Shown here piece by piece: positions 1-8,952 of a stretch of DNA of 64,000 bases. A program made the translations under genes and the position numbers. Within the stretch, counting starts at the first letter, position 1. Every line of letters begins with the position of its first letter. Under the pieces are notes generated by a model that saw only the letters and a list, made by a program, of their open reading frames with translations, ran no database searches and was not told where the DNA came from. Source of the stretch: CAXBBB01 sp963815505 (GTDB lineage Bacteria > Bacteroidota > Rhodothermia > Rhodothermales > BA12); contig CAWFGU010000024.1 in the NCBI GenBank assembly GCA_963815505.1, positions 186,001-250,000 of the forward strand, in the 5' to 3' direction.

Positions 1-1232
1 CTGACGCCGCTCCGCGTTCCGGTGGACGCCGCCCGCTCAACCTCGCCTTCGTCGTCGATAAATCGGGATCGATGGCGGGAGCGAAACTGGAAGCCGCCAA
101 AGAAGCCGTCCGCACCGCCGTCAGCCAACTGCGCCCCGACGACACCGCTGCACTCATTTCGTACGACGACCAAGTGTCGGTCGACCATGCCGCCGCGCCG
201 GTTGGTGACGGACGCGCGCTGCTCGCCGCCGTCGACGCGATCGAACTGGGCGGGTCGACGGCGCTCTATGACGGCTGGCTGGCTGGAGCCGAGCAGGCAG
301 CTGGAGCGCTCCGAGACGACGCGCTCAACCGCGTGTTGCTGCTCTCCGACGGACAGGCCAACGCCGGGCTGACCGATCCGTCGGCCATTGCCGAGCACGT
401 GCGCGGACTGGCGAGCCGGGGCGTGTCGACGAGCGCGCTGGGCATCGGCCGCGACTTCGACGAGCGCCTGATGCAGGTCATCGCGGACGCCGGGGACGGC
501 ACCTACTATTTCATCGAAGACCCGGCCGCGCTGCCTACGTTCTTCGAGGCCGAACTCAGCGGCCTCAACGCTACGGTCGGCACGTCGGTGCGCATGCGCT
601 TCTCGCGGGCCAAAGGCGTCCGGCTGGGCGAGATGCTGACCGATCTGCCGCACGACACCACCGTCCGCATCGACCGCGCGCTGACTCCGGCAGACGGCGG
701 CGTCCACGGATTGGCCGGACTGGTGGAGCAGCCTGCGCGCTGGAAGTGGTCGGTTCTACCGCCGATGACGAGCGGGCACACGTTCTCCGCCTTGCTGCGG
801 CTGATCGTACCGCCGCAGACCGACGCTGCAACGGTCGCGCTGGGCGATCTGGTGCTGTCGTGGATTCCGGCGGGCGAGCAGCGCCGAGTCGCCGCCCTCC
901 TCGACACGCTCGAACTCGACGCGGTGCCTCAGGCCGAGTGGGACGCCGTCGCCGAGCACCCGGACGTGGTGCGCGAGCGGACGCGGCAGGAATCCGGTCG
1001 GCTGAGCGCACAGGCCGAAGAGCAGGTGCGGAGCGGAGATCTGGCCGCGGCGCGCCTGTCGCTCGAAGCGGCGGTGTTTCCGATGCGCATCATGAGACGC
1101 GTCGACCCGAGCGTCGCCGGAGAGATCGCCGCCCTCGAGCAGGCGGCATCCGCCCTCGACGACGGCGATGCAGTCCGGGCCGCCAAGTCGGCGCACAACG
1201 CGGGGTATCTGAGGAGGCGTTCGCGCAAGTGA
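1..1232 (+). CDS. VWA-domain protein, 5' end outside the window
   Basis: The reading frame is open from the first bases of the window, so the true start lies upstream. The first visible residues read PLNLAFVVDKSGSM, a von Willebrand A domain with the metal-binding MIDAS motif DxSGS; later DGQAN and the Rossmann-like pattern up to about residue 190 fit a VWA fold. The remaining 200 residues are beta-rich and then helical (several Ala/Glu-rich stretches) and match no family I recognise. VWA proteins of this type usually bind partner proteins at the cell envelope. An internal ATG at 72 would remove the MIDAS Asp and is rejected as a start. Specific role unknown. Confidence 0.85.
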   Translation, partial: DAAPRSGGRRPLNLAFVVDKSGSMAGAKLEAAKEAVRTAVSQLRPDDTAALISYDDQVSVDHAAAPVGDGRALLAAVDAIELGGSTALYDGWLAGAEQAAGALRDDALNRVLLLSDGQANAGLTDPSAIAEHVRGLASRGVSTSALGIGRDFDERLMQVIADAGDGTYYFIEDPAALPTFFEAELSGLNATVGTSVRMRFSRAKGVRLGEMLTDLPHDTTVRIDRALTPADGGVHGLAGLVEQPARWKWSVLPPMTSGHTFSALLRLIVPPQTDAATVALGDLVLSWIPAGEQRRVAALLDTLELDAVPQAEWDAVAEHPDVVRERTRQESGRLSAQAEEQVRSGDLAAARLSLEAAVFPMRIMRRVDPSVAGEIAALEQAASALDDGDAVRAAKSAHNAGYLRRRSRK

Positions 1233-1351
1233 GGCGGAAGGCGAGGACGGCGGATGAGCAACGTCTGGATGCGTGGGCAGTCTTCGTGCTATCCTCTCGC
1301 TGAATTGGCGGTGCTGTTTCTTTTTTAGCATACCGATCTACTCGTTGTCGC

Positions 1352-2587
1352 ATGCGCCTCTTTCTGCTCGCCGTCGGAGTTCTCCTCGCCGCTCCTCTCC
1401 AGGCGCAGACCGTAGGCAGCGCACCCGTCCGCCTATTTCTCGACTGCCAGAACACGCGCTGCGACTTCGATTACATCCGCGCGCAGATCGGTTGGGTGGA
1501 GTACGTGCGCGACCGAGAGGATGCCGACGTACACGCCCTCGTCACCGATGAGCGCAACGGAGGCGGCGGGCAGACCTACTTCGTCCGCTTCGAGGGGCGG
1601 CGCGCGTTCGACGGCGTCGACGACGAGTTGCAGCGCGCGACCGATCAGGATGCTACCGAAGACGATCAGCGCGAAGCCTTGGCGGGCGTGCTCGCCGCTG
1701 GGCTGGTGCCGTATCTCTACCGAACCGATCAGGCGTCGCGCGTTCAGATCAGCCTGTCGGCGCCCACGGCCGATGCGCCTGTCGTCGAGGCATCGGTCGA
1801 TCCGTGGAATTTCTGGGTCCTGCGCGTGCGCGGTCGCGTCTTCGCCAACGGCGACGCCAACTACCTGCAGCGCAACGCCAACCTCAACTTCAACGCCAAC
1901 CGGACGACCGAAACGCTCAAGACCGAGTTTTACCTCAACGCCAGCGACAACCTGTCGCGCTTCACCTTCGACGGCGACGTGACGCGCAACCAGAACAACA
2001 GCTACAACGGCGGCGGCGAGGTCGTCTTCAGCCTGGGGCCGCACTGGTCGGCAGGCGGATCGGCGCGCGCATTCCACTCGACGTTCTCCAACACCGATCT
2101 GAGCGTGCGCGTCGGCCCCGAGATCGAGTACAGCGTGTTTCCCTACGCTCAGGATACCCAGCGGGCGCTTCGCTTCTCGTACAGCATCGGCGCGCGTCGC
2201 GTCGCCTACCGCGACACGACGCTCTTCGACCAGCTCGACGAGACGCTGTTCGATCACGAGTTGGAAGCTCGCGTGTCGTACCAGCAGCCGTGGGGATCGC
2301 TGTCGCTGAGGGGCGAGGTGAACCAGTTCCTGCACGACTTCGACCTGTACAGCTTCAACGTCGGCACCAACGCCAACATCCGCATCTTCCGTGGTCTCAG
2401 CTTCGACGTAGGCGCCAACTACAGCCGCATCCGCAACCAGCTCAGCCTGCCGCGCGGAACGGCGAGCGAGGAAGACGTGCTCACGCGCCGCCGCCAACTC
2501 TCGACCGGCTACGACTTCTTCCTGTCGACGGGGCTGACGTACACGTTCGGCTCTGCCTTCAACTCGGTCGTCAACCCGCGCTTCTGA
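1352..2587 (+). CDS. Secreted/outer-membrane beta-barrel protein
   Basis: A 411-residue protein with a clear signal peptide (MRLFLLAVGVLLAAPLQAQ, cleavage after residue 19). Residues 20-140 are a soluble domain with two close cysteines (DCQNTRCDF); residues from about 155 on alternate polar and aromatic residues (YLNASDNLSRF, FSYSIGARRV, FRGLSFDVGANYSRI) and the chain ends in Phe, the usual signature of a BAM-inserted outer-membrane barrel. I infer an outer-membrane location; the substrate or function is not visible. It stands alone between the VWA gene and murA, both on the same strand with more than 100 bases between them. Confidence 0.75.
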   Translation: MRLFLLAVGVLLAAPLQAQTVGSAPVRLFLDCQNTRCDFDYIRAQIGWVEYVRDREDADVHALVTDERNGGGGQTYFVRFEGRRAFDGVDDELQRATDQDATEDDQREALAGVLAAGLVPYLYRTDQASRVQISLSAPTADAPVVEASVDPWNFWVLRVRGRVFANGDANYLQRNANLNFNANRTTETLKTEFYLNASDNLSRFTFDGDVTRNQNNSYNGGGEVVFSLGPHWSAGGSARAFHSTFSNTDLSVRVGPEIEYSVFPYAQDTQRALRFSYSIGARRVAYRDTTLFDQLDETLFDHELEARVSYQQPWGSLSLRGEVNQFLHDFDLYSFNVGTNANIRIFRGLSFDVGANYSRIRNQLSLPRGTASEEDVLTRRRQLSTGYDFFLSTGLTYTFGSAFNSVVNPRF

Positions 2588-2633
2588 GCCGGACGAAGCC
2601 GCCGGTGAGTGATTACGCGCAGTTTGGATGAGC

Positions 2634-2643
2634 GAAGCGCTTC
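2634..2643. promoter_or_regulatory. GAAGCGCTTC palindrome upstream of murA
   Basis: A perfect 10-bp palindrome about 100 bases ahead of the murA start. The AAGCGCTT core recurs in four other intergenic regions of this window (near 26812, 32627, 49499 and 57822). It resembles LacI-family operators, but no regulator gene is visible here, so the role is a guess. Confidence 0.3.
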
Positions 2644-2744
2644 CGGTGAGGAGACGTAGCAGGTCCGTTAGTACGGGACGGGACTGACGGCGGGTATCAT
2701 CGGTCCTATCTCTTTTGCCCACCCTCCCTACGCCCACCTTTTCT

Positions 2745-4085
2745 ATGTCCGACACGTCCGAGCGCCTCATCATCGAAGGTGGTCACCCGATCACCGGCCC
2801 GCTTTCGGTCGGCGGATCCAAGAACGCCGCCCTTCCGCTGATCGCCGCCACGCTGCTGCCCGATGGTGTGACGCACGTGCGCAACATGCCGGACCTGCGC
2901 GACGTGCGCTCGTTCGCGCGGGCGTTCGAGAAGCTGGGTGCCAAGAGCAACTTCCAGCCCGACACCGACCCGACGACGCCCGAAACGCTCACCATCGATG
3001 CCTCGGGCTTGACCGAGCATCGGATGCCACGAGAAGAGGCCGAGTCGATGCGCGCGTCGATCTACGCCCTGGGCGCTCTACTGGGCCGGTTAGGTAAGGC
3101 CGAGGTGCCGTTGCCCGGCGGCGACGCGTTCGGACACCGACCGGTCAACATGCACGTCGAAGGCATGCGCGCTCTGGGAGCCGAGATCGACATCGTCGGC
3201 GGCGCAGTCGTGGCGAACGCTCCGGGCGGACGTTTGAAAGGCGGACGTTTTCGCTTCGATCCGATTACGGTCGGCGGCACGATCAACGTCCTGCTGGCAG
3301 CGGCTCAGGCCAAGGGCACGACGCTGCTCGAAAACTGCGCGCGCGAGCCCGACGTGGTCGCGCTGGGCCGTGTGCTCCAGAAGATGGGGGCCAAGATCGA
3401 AGGATTGGGCACGAGCACGATCGAGATCCAAGGCATTGATGGCCTGTCGCCCGGCAGCTACCTCGCCCCGCCCGACCGCATCGAACTGGGCACGCACATG
3501 ATCGTGGCCCTGCTCGCCGGAACGCCCGGCAGCGAAGTCCGCATCGTCGGCGGCGCACCGTCCGACCTCGGCGACGCCTTCCCGGCTCACTTCCGCGCGA
3601 CCGGCGCTCACTGGCGGACCGAAACGCCCGCCAACGCCGACGCAGACAACGACGACTACGTCCAGGACGTGATCGTCAAGGTGCCCGAAGAAGTCTTCCC
3701 CGTCAGCGTCGTCACCGAACCCTATCCCGGCTTGGCAACGGACCTGCAGAGCCAGTGGACGCTGCTCATGACGCGCGCCGAAGGAGCCAGCCGCATCATC
3801 GACACGATCTACCACGGCCGCTTCGGTCACGTGCCCGAGTTGCAGCGCATGGGCGCCCAGATCAAAGTCGAAGGCAACGCCGCCGTCGTCCGCGGCCCCA
3901 ACAAGCTCAAAGGCGCAACCGTCGAAGCGACCGATGTGCGCGCCGCTGTCGCCCTGGTCTTGGCGGGCCTGATCGCCGAAGGCGAGACGACCGTCACGGG
4001 TCTGCTGCACCTCGACCGCGGCCACGAACGATGGGAAGCCAAGCTCGCCGCAGCTGGGGCCAAGATCCGCAGGGAGAAGGGCTGA
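2745..4085 (+). CDS. murA: UDP-N-acetylglucosamine 1-carboxyvinyltransferase
   Basis: MurA transfers enolpyruvate from PEP to UDP-GlcNAc, the first committed step of peptidoglycan synthesis, in the cytoplasm. The 446-residue length fits the family (about 420). The substrate-binding GGSKNAAL motif is at residues 23-30, and the mobile loop reads PLPGGDAFGHRPV at about 122-134. Asp127 (codon 3123-3125) occupies the position of the catalytic/fosfomycin-binding Cys of E. coli MurA. In other bacteria the Cys-to-Asp form is active and fosfomycin-resistant, so intrinsic resistance is expected. The ATG at 2745 is chosen over a TTG ten codons upstream because it starts closer to the family N-terminus. 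A strong terminator follows. Confidence 0.95.
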   Translation: MSDTSERLIIEGGHPITGPLSVGGSKNAALPLIAATLLPDGVTHVRNMPDLRDVRSFARAFEKLGAKSNFQPDTDPTTPETLTIDASGLTEHRMPREEAESMRASIYALGALLGRLGKAEVPLPGGDAFGHRPVNMHVEGMRALGAEIDIVGGAVVANAPGGRLKGGRFRFDPITVGGTINVLLAAAQAKGTTLLENCAREPDVVALGRVLQKMGAKIEGLGTSTIEIQGIDGLSPGSYLAPPDRIELGTHMIVALLAGTPGSEVRIVGGAPSDLGDAFPAHFRATGAHWRTETPANADADNDDYVQDVIVKVPEEVFPVSVVTEPYPGLATDLQSQWTLLMTRAEGASRIIDTIYHGRFGHVPELQRMGAQIKVEGNAAVVRGPNKLKGATVEATDVRAAVALVLAGLIAEGETTVTGLLHLDRGHERWEAKLAAAGAKIRREKG

Positions 4086-4103
4086 GCTCGCCTGCTCCCG
4101 TAC

Positions 4104-4123
4104 CGCCGTTGCATGCAACGGCG
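4104..4123. promoter_or_regulatory. Perfect 20-bp palindrome downstream of murA
   Basis: CGCCGTTGCATGCAACGGCG reads identically on both strands. It lies 18 bases after the murA stop and ahead of the terminator. It could be an operator or part of the 3' structure of the murA transcript; as RNA its lack of a loop makes it a poor hairpin. Function unassigned. Confidence 0.4.
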
Positions 4124-4157
4124 CGGCAACCGCGGCGTATCAACCGCCGAACCAAAG

Positions 4158-4190
4158 CCTGCCGGGTCGTTCGCACCTCGGCAGGTTTTC
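4158..4190 (+). terminator. Intrinsic terminator after murA
   Basis: A 7-bp stem CCTGCCG (4158-4164) pairs with CGGCAGG (4179-4185), with a further inner GGT/ACC pairing, followed directly by TTTTCTC. It separates murA from the next small gene. Confidence 0.75.
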
Positions 4191-4207
4191 TCATCTCTCC
4201 TCGGCGC

Positions 4208-4528
4208 ATGACAGACAAGTTTACCAAGGGCGAAACCGTCGCCGTCTTTCTCTACGGCTTCGACGGACAGCGATTGGGCGCGATCAAAGGCGTGATCTCT
4301 GACGGCCCTAATCGCACCAACGTCGCCCGAGACGGTCAGGCGCCGCGCTACAAGAACCTCTACTTCGTCGACCAGATCGAAGGCTACAGCCGCCCCCACG
4401 AGGACAGCGCACTGGCCGCTGCGGGCGAGAGCGAAGAGGTCACCGAAGGTTGGTTCGCCGAAGACGACATCGCCTCCGAGCGCGCCCCGGCGACCAACCC
4501 GATCCTGGGCGGCATGTCGACCAATTAG
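4208..4528 (+). CDS. Small acidic hypothetical protein
   Basis: A 106-residue protein starting MTDKFTKGETVAVFLYGFDGQ. No signal peptide or membrane segment. The first 60 residues look like a small beta-barrel (KGETVAVFLYG, KNLYFVDQIEGYS), and the tail is acidic (ESEEVTEGWFAEDD). I do not recognise the family. The start is set at the ATG at 4208, just past the murA terminator; the upstream extension in this frame runs back through murA and is a shadow. Codon use matches the neighbours, so it is probably a real gene. Confidence 0.6.
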   Translation: MTDKFTKGETVAVFLYGFDGQRLGAIKGVISDGPNRTNVARDGQAPRYKNLYFVDQIEGYSRPHEDSALAAAGESEEVTEGWFAEDDIASERAPATNPILGGMSTN

Positions 4529-4615
4529 CTCGTCGCCGCTCTCGTTTCGGCCGCTTTACGCATCGGCAGCCGCCGTGCCCGTACTTTCCGCGCATCCACC
4601 TGACATTCCTGCGCC

Positions 4616-4966
4616 ATGCCCTACGTCGTCACCGAAAGCTGCATCAACTGCAAACACACCGACTGCGTCGAGGTGTGCCCGGTCGACTGTTTCTACGAAG
4701 GACCCAACTTCCTCGTCATCAACCCCGACGAGTGCATCGATTGCAACGCCTGCGTGCCCGTCTGCCCCGTCGAAGCCATCTACGCCGACGACGAACTACC
4801 CGAGAGCCAGCAGCACTACGCGCAGTGGAATACCTACCTCTCTGAGCAGTGGGCCGACTACAATCTGACAGAGAAGAAGGAAGCCCTGCCCGGCGTCGAG
4901 ACCTGCAACGAGACGCCCCGAACCGAGCAAGACATCCTCACCTGGGACGGCGGAGCCGAGGCGTAA
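4616..4966 (+). CDS. fdxA: 7Fe ferredoxin (3Fe-4S/4Fe-4S)
   Basis: A 116-residue cytoplasmic electron carrier of the FdxA type. Cysteines at 9, 12, 17, 21 and 25 form the first cluster region (CINCKHTDCVEVCPVDC) and C40-x2-C43-x2-C46-x3-C50P is the classical 4Fe-4S motif. The stretch CFYEGPNFLVINPDECIDC is diagnostic of the family, and the C-terminal tail of about 50 residues has the family's usual length. Electron donor and acceptor partners are not encoded nearby; it looks monocistronic. Confidence 0.95.
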   Translation: MPYVVTESCINCKHTDCVEVCPVDCFYEGPNFLVINPDECIDCNACVPVCPVEAIYADDELPESQQHYAQWNTYLSEQWADYNLTEKKEALPGVETCNETPRTEQDILTWDGGAEA

Positions 4967-5012
4967 CACCCGTCCGAGTGCTTCCTATTCCTGTTGATCT
5001 GATTATTCCGAC

Positions 5013-5341
5013 ATGCGCACGCTCCTCCTCCTGATCCTCGTCGTCGCTCTTCTCGCGATCTCGAACCCCGACAAAGACGACTTCGCCGAGTTCGCGCGCG
5101 AGCAGTCCGCCGAACTGATGGCGCAGCAGACCGACGGCGTCCTGGGCGGCGCATTGGGGCGCTTGGGCGGCGACCTGATCGGCTCGCAGGTGGGCCGCTT
5201 CGTCAGCCGCGACAACTACCTCGTCGCCAGCGTCTACACCTTGACCTCGACGGCCCCAACACCGATCGCCAAGACTGGCGCTTCCTCGGCATCGCCGGGC
5301 AGTTTGTCGAGTTGAGTAGGCCCGAGGCGTTGGAGCGGTAA
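5013..5341 (+). CDS. DUF4359-like membrane-anchored protein, apparent frameshift
   Basis: Starts MRTLLLLILVVALLAISNP, a single N-terminal membrane anchor, followed by DDFAEFAREQSAELM and RFVSRDNYLVASVYT, the layout of the DUF4359 family. After VYTL the frame runs into low-complexity residues and stops at 5315. One base later the other frame continues as DLDGPNTDRQDWRFLGIAGQFVEL and stops at 5341; the phrase LGIAGQF is typical of this family's C-terminus. I therefore place a one-base loss near 5238 and take 5341 as the real end. Function unknown; short envelope protein. Confidence 0.7.
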
Positions 5342-5371
5342 GCAGTCCAAGCTGTGCCCTACTCCCGTGTA

Positions 5372-5455
5372 GTCCTTGTGAGGAGCGCAGCGATGCGTCA
5401 ATCTTGCGACCCAGCGCGCTGTGGAGCGAGATTGCTTCGCTTCGCTCGCAATGAC
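5372..5455. repeat. Dispersed palindromic repeat (GTCATTGCGAG... family)
   Basis: The right arm reads GATTGCTTCGCTTCGCTCGC and continues AATGAC; the left arm (from 5372) is its imperfect complement, giving a long imperfect hairpin. This sequence type recurs in many bacterial genomes as an intergenic repeat. A relative lies at about 8982 inside another repeat. The rest of the spacer up to glyA holds a weak hairpin GGCAG/CTGCC plus T-run at 5501-5525. Confidence 0.65.
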
Positions 5456-5585
5456 TGAGAGTGGGGAGACAGACACAACTTGGGTTAAGCAGCCGGGAAA
5501 GGCAGTTGTATCTGCCGCATTTTTCGTGGAGCGAGTCGGAGCGTGAGCCGTTAGTTTCGGATCGTCTCCAACTCGCCTTCCGCCG

Positions 5586-6896
5586 ATGTCCGATCTCCGC
5601 ACCGCCGACCCCGAACTCTTTGCCGCCCTCCAGCACGAAACGCAGCGCCAGCAGGACGGGCTGGAGCTGATTGCGTCCGAGAACTTCGCCTCGCGCGCCG
5701 TCATGGAGGCGCAAGGCAGCACGCTCACCAACAAGTACGCCGAGGGACTGCCGGGCAAACGCTACTACGGCGGATGCGAGTTCGCCGACGTGGCCGAGGA
5801 CTTGGCGCGCGACCGGGCCCAAAGGCTGTTCGGCGTCGACTGGGTCAACGTGCAACCGCACAGTGGGGCGCAGGCCAACGCGGCCGTCTACCTGACGCTG
5901 ATGCAGCCGGGCGACAAGCTGCTCGGCCTCGACCTGGCCCACGGCGGGCACCTGACGCACGGCAGCCCGGTCAACTTCAGCGGCATCCTCTATGACGCGC
6001 ACTTCTACGGCGTCGAGATCGACGGACCCAATGCCGGACGCATCGACATGGACAAGCTGCGCGAGCAGGCCAAGCACGTCCGGCCCAAGATGCTGTCGAT
6101 TGGGGCGAGCGCCTACACGCGCGACTTCGACTACGCCGCGTTTCGGTCGATTGCGGACGAGGTCGGCGCGCTGCTGTGGATGGACATGGCGCACACCGCC
6201 GGACTGATCGCGGCCAAGATTCTCAACGACCCGATGCCCCACGTCCACGTCGCCACGACGACGACGCACAAGACGCTGCGCGGACCGCGCGGCGGGATGA
6301 TCCTGGTCGGCGACGACAGTGAGAACACGATCGGCAAAGTCGCCCCCAAGAGCGGTCGGACGAAGCGATGGGGCGAACTGTTCGACAGCGCTGTCTTCCC
6401 CGGCACCCAGGGCGGGCCGCTGATGCACGTCATCGCGGCCAAAGCCGTCGCGTTCGGCGAGGCGCTGCAACCCAGCTTCAAGACGTATCAGCAGCAGGTC
6501 GTCGCCAACGCCAAGGCCATGGCCGACGCGTTCTCGGAGCGCGGCTACGACTTGGTCTCGGGCGGGACGGACAACCACCTGATGCTGATCGACCTGCGAG
6601 GCAAGGGGCTGACGGGTAAGGAGGCCGAGGAAGCGTTGGGGCGCGCCGAGATCACGGTCAACAAAAACATGGTGCCGGGCGACCCGGAAAGCCCGTTCGT
6701 CACCAGCGGAATGCGCATCGGCACGCCCGCGATGACGACGCGCGGATTGGACGAAGCAGCCTTCCGCGAAGTCGTTGCCCTGATCGACCGCGTTCTCGCC
6801 AAACCCGGCGACGAAGCCGTCAATGACACCGTCCGCTCGGACGTGCACGAGTTGGCGGCGCGCTTCCCGCTCTATGCCGAGTTAGAAACGGCCTAA
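5586..6896 (+). CDS. glyA: Serine hydroxymethyltransferase
   Basis: PLP enzyme interconverting serine and glycine with transfer of the one-carbon unit to tetrahydrofolate, cytoplasmic. At 436 residues it has family length. Landmarks: ELIASENFASRAVMEAQGS near the N-terminus, KRYYGGCEF at 59-66, HGGHLTHG at 119-126, and the PLP-binding lysine K229 in THKTLRGPRGG. The frame is intact throughout. It is flanked by repeat-bearing spacers, so it is probably transcribed alone. Confidence 0.97.
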   Translation: MSDLRTADPELFAALQHETQRQQDGLELIASENFASRAVMEAQGSTLTNKYAEGLPGKRYYGGCEFADVAEDLARDRAQRLFGVDWVNVQPHSGAQANAAVYLTLMQPGDKLLGLDLAHGGHLTHGSPVNFSGILYDAHFYGVEIDGPNAGRIDMDKLREQAKHVRPKMLSIGASAYTRDFDYAAFRSIADEVGALLWMDMAHTAGLIAAKILNDPMPHVHVATTTTHKTLRGPRGGMILVGDDSENTIGKVAPKSGRTKRWGELFDSAVFPGTQGGPLMHVIAAKAVAFGEALQPSFKTYQQQVVANAKAMADAFSERGYDLVSGGTDNHLMLIDLRGKGLTGKEAEEALGRAEITVNKNMVPGDPESPFVTSGMRIGTPAMTTRGLDEAAFREVVALIDRVLAKPGDEAVNDTVRSDVHELAARFPLYAELETA

Positions 6897-7078
6897 GAGG
6901 GCGTTGAGGTTTGGGGCGCGAAAGGCGAGAGAGCGAGAAGCCGATCCGTCAAGGCGCGCGAAGCAGACGTTCTCCTAACGGAGACCTGCGGTTGCGCCAG
7001 CGACGGCGATGCAGCATAACGCAGAGGGGCGAGTTCGCAGCGGCTCGCAGCCCGCGAGACGAATCCTCAACGCCCTCT
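6896..7078. repeat. Inverted-repeat-bounded intergenic element
   Basis: AGAGGGCGTTGAGG (6896-6909), starting at the last base of the glyA stop codon, is exactly complementary to CCTCAACGCCCTCT at 7065-7078. The 155 bases between have no credible gene but contain smaller inverted pieces (for example TCTCC/GGAGA near 6972). The shape suggests a MITE-like element or a large structured 3' region. No target-site duplication could be confirmed by eye. Confidence 0.45.
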
Positions 7079-7167
7079 AAGCGAGCGCTGCGTCAGCGAG
7101 GACCTGAACGTTCTCGGCGCACGAGAGAGACGCTATCCTCGATCGCGCCTGCTTGGCTCGAGGCAGC

Positions 7168-7671
7168 TTAGAACGTGAGCCACAGGCCGCCGCGCAGCAG
7201 CGAGGGTTGCGGTCCTGCCTCGGCATATACGGTAAGGCCCGGGCGCAGTTGAGTGACGAAGCGCAGGAACGGCTCGAAGTTGAAGCTGAACTGCTGGTTC
7301 TTCTGCGCCTCGGTCGCGCCTCTCACGAACGTCAGCGAGGGACCCCCTCGGATGCCCACGTCCACGTCGTACCCCGCGAAGTCGCCATCCGTGAACAGAC
7401 GGGCCACACCCAGCGCACGGATGGATCCTCCACCCGCGAGCCATACCTCGACGTTCTCTTCGCCGCCGAAAAACGCCGGTCGTCCGTCGATGTAAAGGGT
7501 GCCCTCGCGCGTGAACAGGCCGCTTACGTCAAGGTAGCCGGCCTGGGCTCCCAGGCCCGGCAGCGCGCTCAGCCCGATTTGGAGCCGCCCGTCGGTTTGC
7601 TGCAAACTGACTTGAGCCGACGCCGCCGGAACGAGCGCGAGTAGGACAGCGAAAAGCAGAGAGCGGATCAT
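7168..7671 (-). CDS. Small secreted outer-membrane beta-barrel protein
   Basis: A 167-residue protein with signal peptide MIRSLLFAVLLALVPAASAQ and then glycine- and aromatic-rich beta strands (LQIGLSALPGLGAQAGYLDVSG, GYDVDVGIRGGPSLTF) ending in LWLTF. A C-terminal Phe and alternating pattern fit an outer-membrane barrel of 8 or so strands. The frame is open further upstream, but the ATG at 7671 directly precedes the signal peptide and the extra residues are Arg-rich nonsense. Divergent from ychF. Function unknown. Confidence 0.7.
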   Translation of the reverse strand: MIRSLLFAVLLALVPAASAQVSLQQTDGRLQIGLSALPGLGAQAGYLDVSGLFTREGTLYIDGRPAFFGGEENVEVWLAGGGSIRALGVARLFTDGDFAGYDVDVGIRGGPSLTFVRGATEAQKNQQFSFNFEPFLRFVTQLRPGLTVYAEAGPQPSLLRGGLWLTF

Positions 7672-7861
7672 CGGAGCGGAGGAGCGTTCGGCGGGAGCAC
7701 GTAGACAAGATCGGCAGGCGACGCACCTACGGGCCGGTAGAGTTGACCTGTCTGTAAAACATGACACGTCTGAAACGCACGCGCCTCCTTCTTCGCCTCG
7801 TTTTGCCTCTCTGCCGCGCGCAAATCGGCTATTCTCTTCCTCCACTTTCTTCTATCGCGCT

Positions 7862-8952
7862 ATGGCTCTCCGCTGCGGCATCGTCGGCCTGCCCAACGTC
7901 GGCAAATCCACCCTCTTCAACGCGCTCTCGAGCGCCGGGGCCGAGTCGGCCAACTATCCGTTCTGCACGATCGAGCCCAACGTCGGCATCGTGTCCGTTC
8001 CCGACGCGCGTCTGACGCAGACTGGCCGAACTGGCGGGCAGCAAGGAGACACTTCCGGCCGTGATCGAGTTCGTCGACATCGCCGGGCTGGTCGCCGGGG
8101 CGAGTCAGGGCGAGGGGCTGGGCAACAAGTTTCTGAGCCACATCCGCGAAGTCGACGCCATCGTCCACGTCGTGCGCTGCTTCGAAGACGAGAACATCGT
8201 CCACGTCGCCGGAACGGTCGATCCCGGCCTCGGACATCGAGGTGATCGACACCGAACTGCTGCTCAAGGACCTCGAGACCGTCGAGAAGCGGATCGAACG
8301 CCAGGGCAAGCTCGCCAAGACGGGCGACAAGGCCGCCACCAAACTGCTCGACGACTACAAGCGCCTGCTCACATTCTTGTCCGACGGCAACGCCGCCCGC
8401 GCGTTCGACGACGCAGAGGTGTTGAACGATCTCTTCCTGCTCACCTCCAAACCGATCCTCTACGCCGCCAACGTGAGCGAGGACGATCTGATCTCGGGCG
8501 AGGAGAACGCGCACGTCGCCAAGGTTCGAGAGATCGCGGCTCCGCAAAACGCCGAAGTCGTCGTCGTCTGCGCCGACCTCGAGGCCCAGATCGCCGAACT
8601 CGAACCCGACGAGCGCGCCGGTTTCCTCGCCGACATGGGACTTACCGAACCCGGACTCGACCGATTGGTCCGCGCCGCGTTCAAGCTGCTCGGCCTGATC
8701 ACCTACTTCACCGCCGGACCCAAGGAGTCGCGCGCGTGGACGATCACGCGGGGCACCAAGGCGCCCGGCGCCGCCGGCGTCATCCACACCGACTTCGAGC
8801 GCGGCTTCATCCGCGCCGAAACGATCAAGTTCGCCGACTACGACCGCCTGGGTAGCGAAGCCGCCGCGCGCGAGGCCGGAGCGATGCGCAGCGAAGGCAA
8901 AGAGTACGTCGTAGCCGACGGCGACGTGATGCTGTTCCGCTTCAACGTGTAA
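7862..8952 (+). CDS. ychF: Ribosome-binding ATPase YchF, two apparent +1 frameshifts
   Basis: YchF/OLA1 is an Obg-family P-loop ATPase that binds ribosomes. The protein reads MALRCGIVGLPNVGKSTLFNALS (P-loop GLPNVGKST), then must shift by one extra base at about 8021 to continue LAELAGSKETLPAVIEFVDIAGL (switch region and DIAGL), then again by one extra base at about 8226 to continue SDIEVIDTELLLKDLETVEKR and run intact to the TGS domain (IHTDFERGFIRAE) and the C-terminal DVMLFRFNV. All expected parts are present in order, about 362 residues. Since this gene is nearly universal, sequencing insertions are likelier than a pseudogene. Confidence 0.9.

Noticed and set aside
4938..6848. 636-residue minus-strand open frame opposite glyA
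   Set aside because: High-GC antisense artefact of glyA; no family features, and it spans a repeat.
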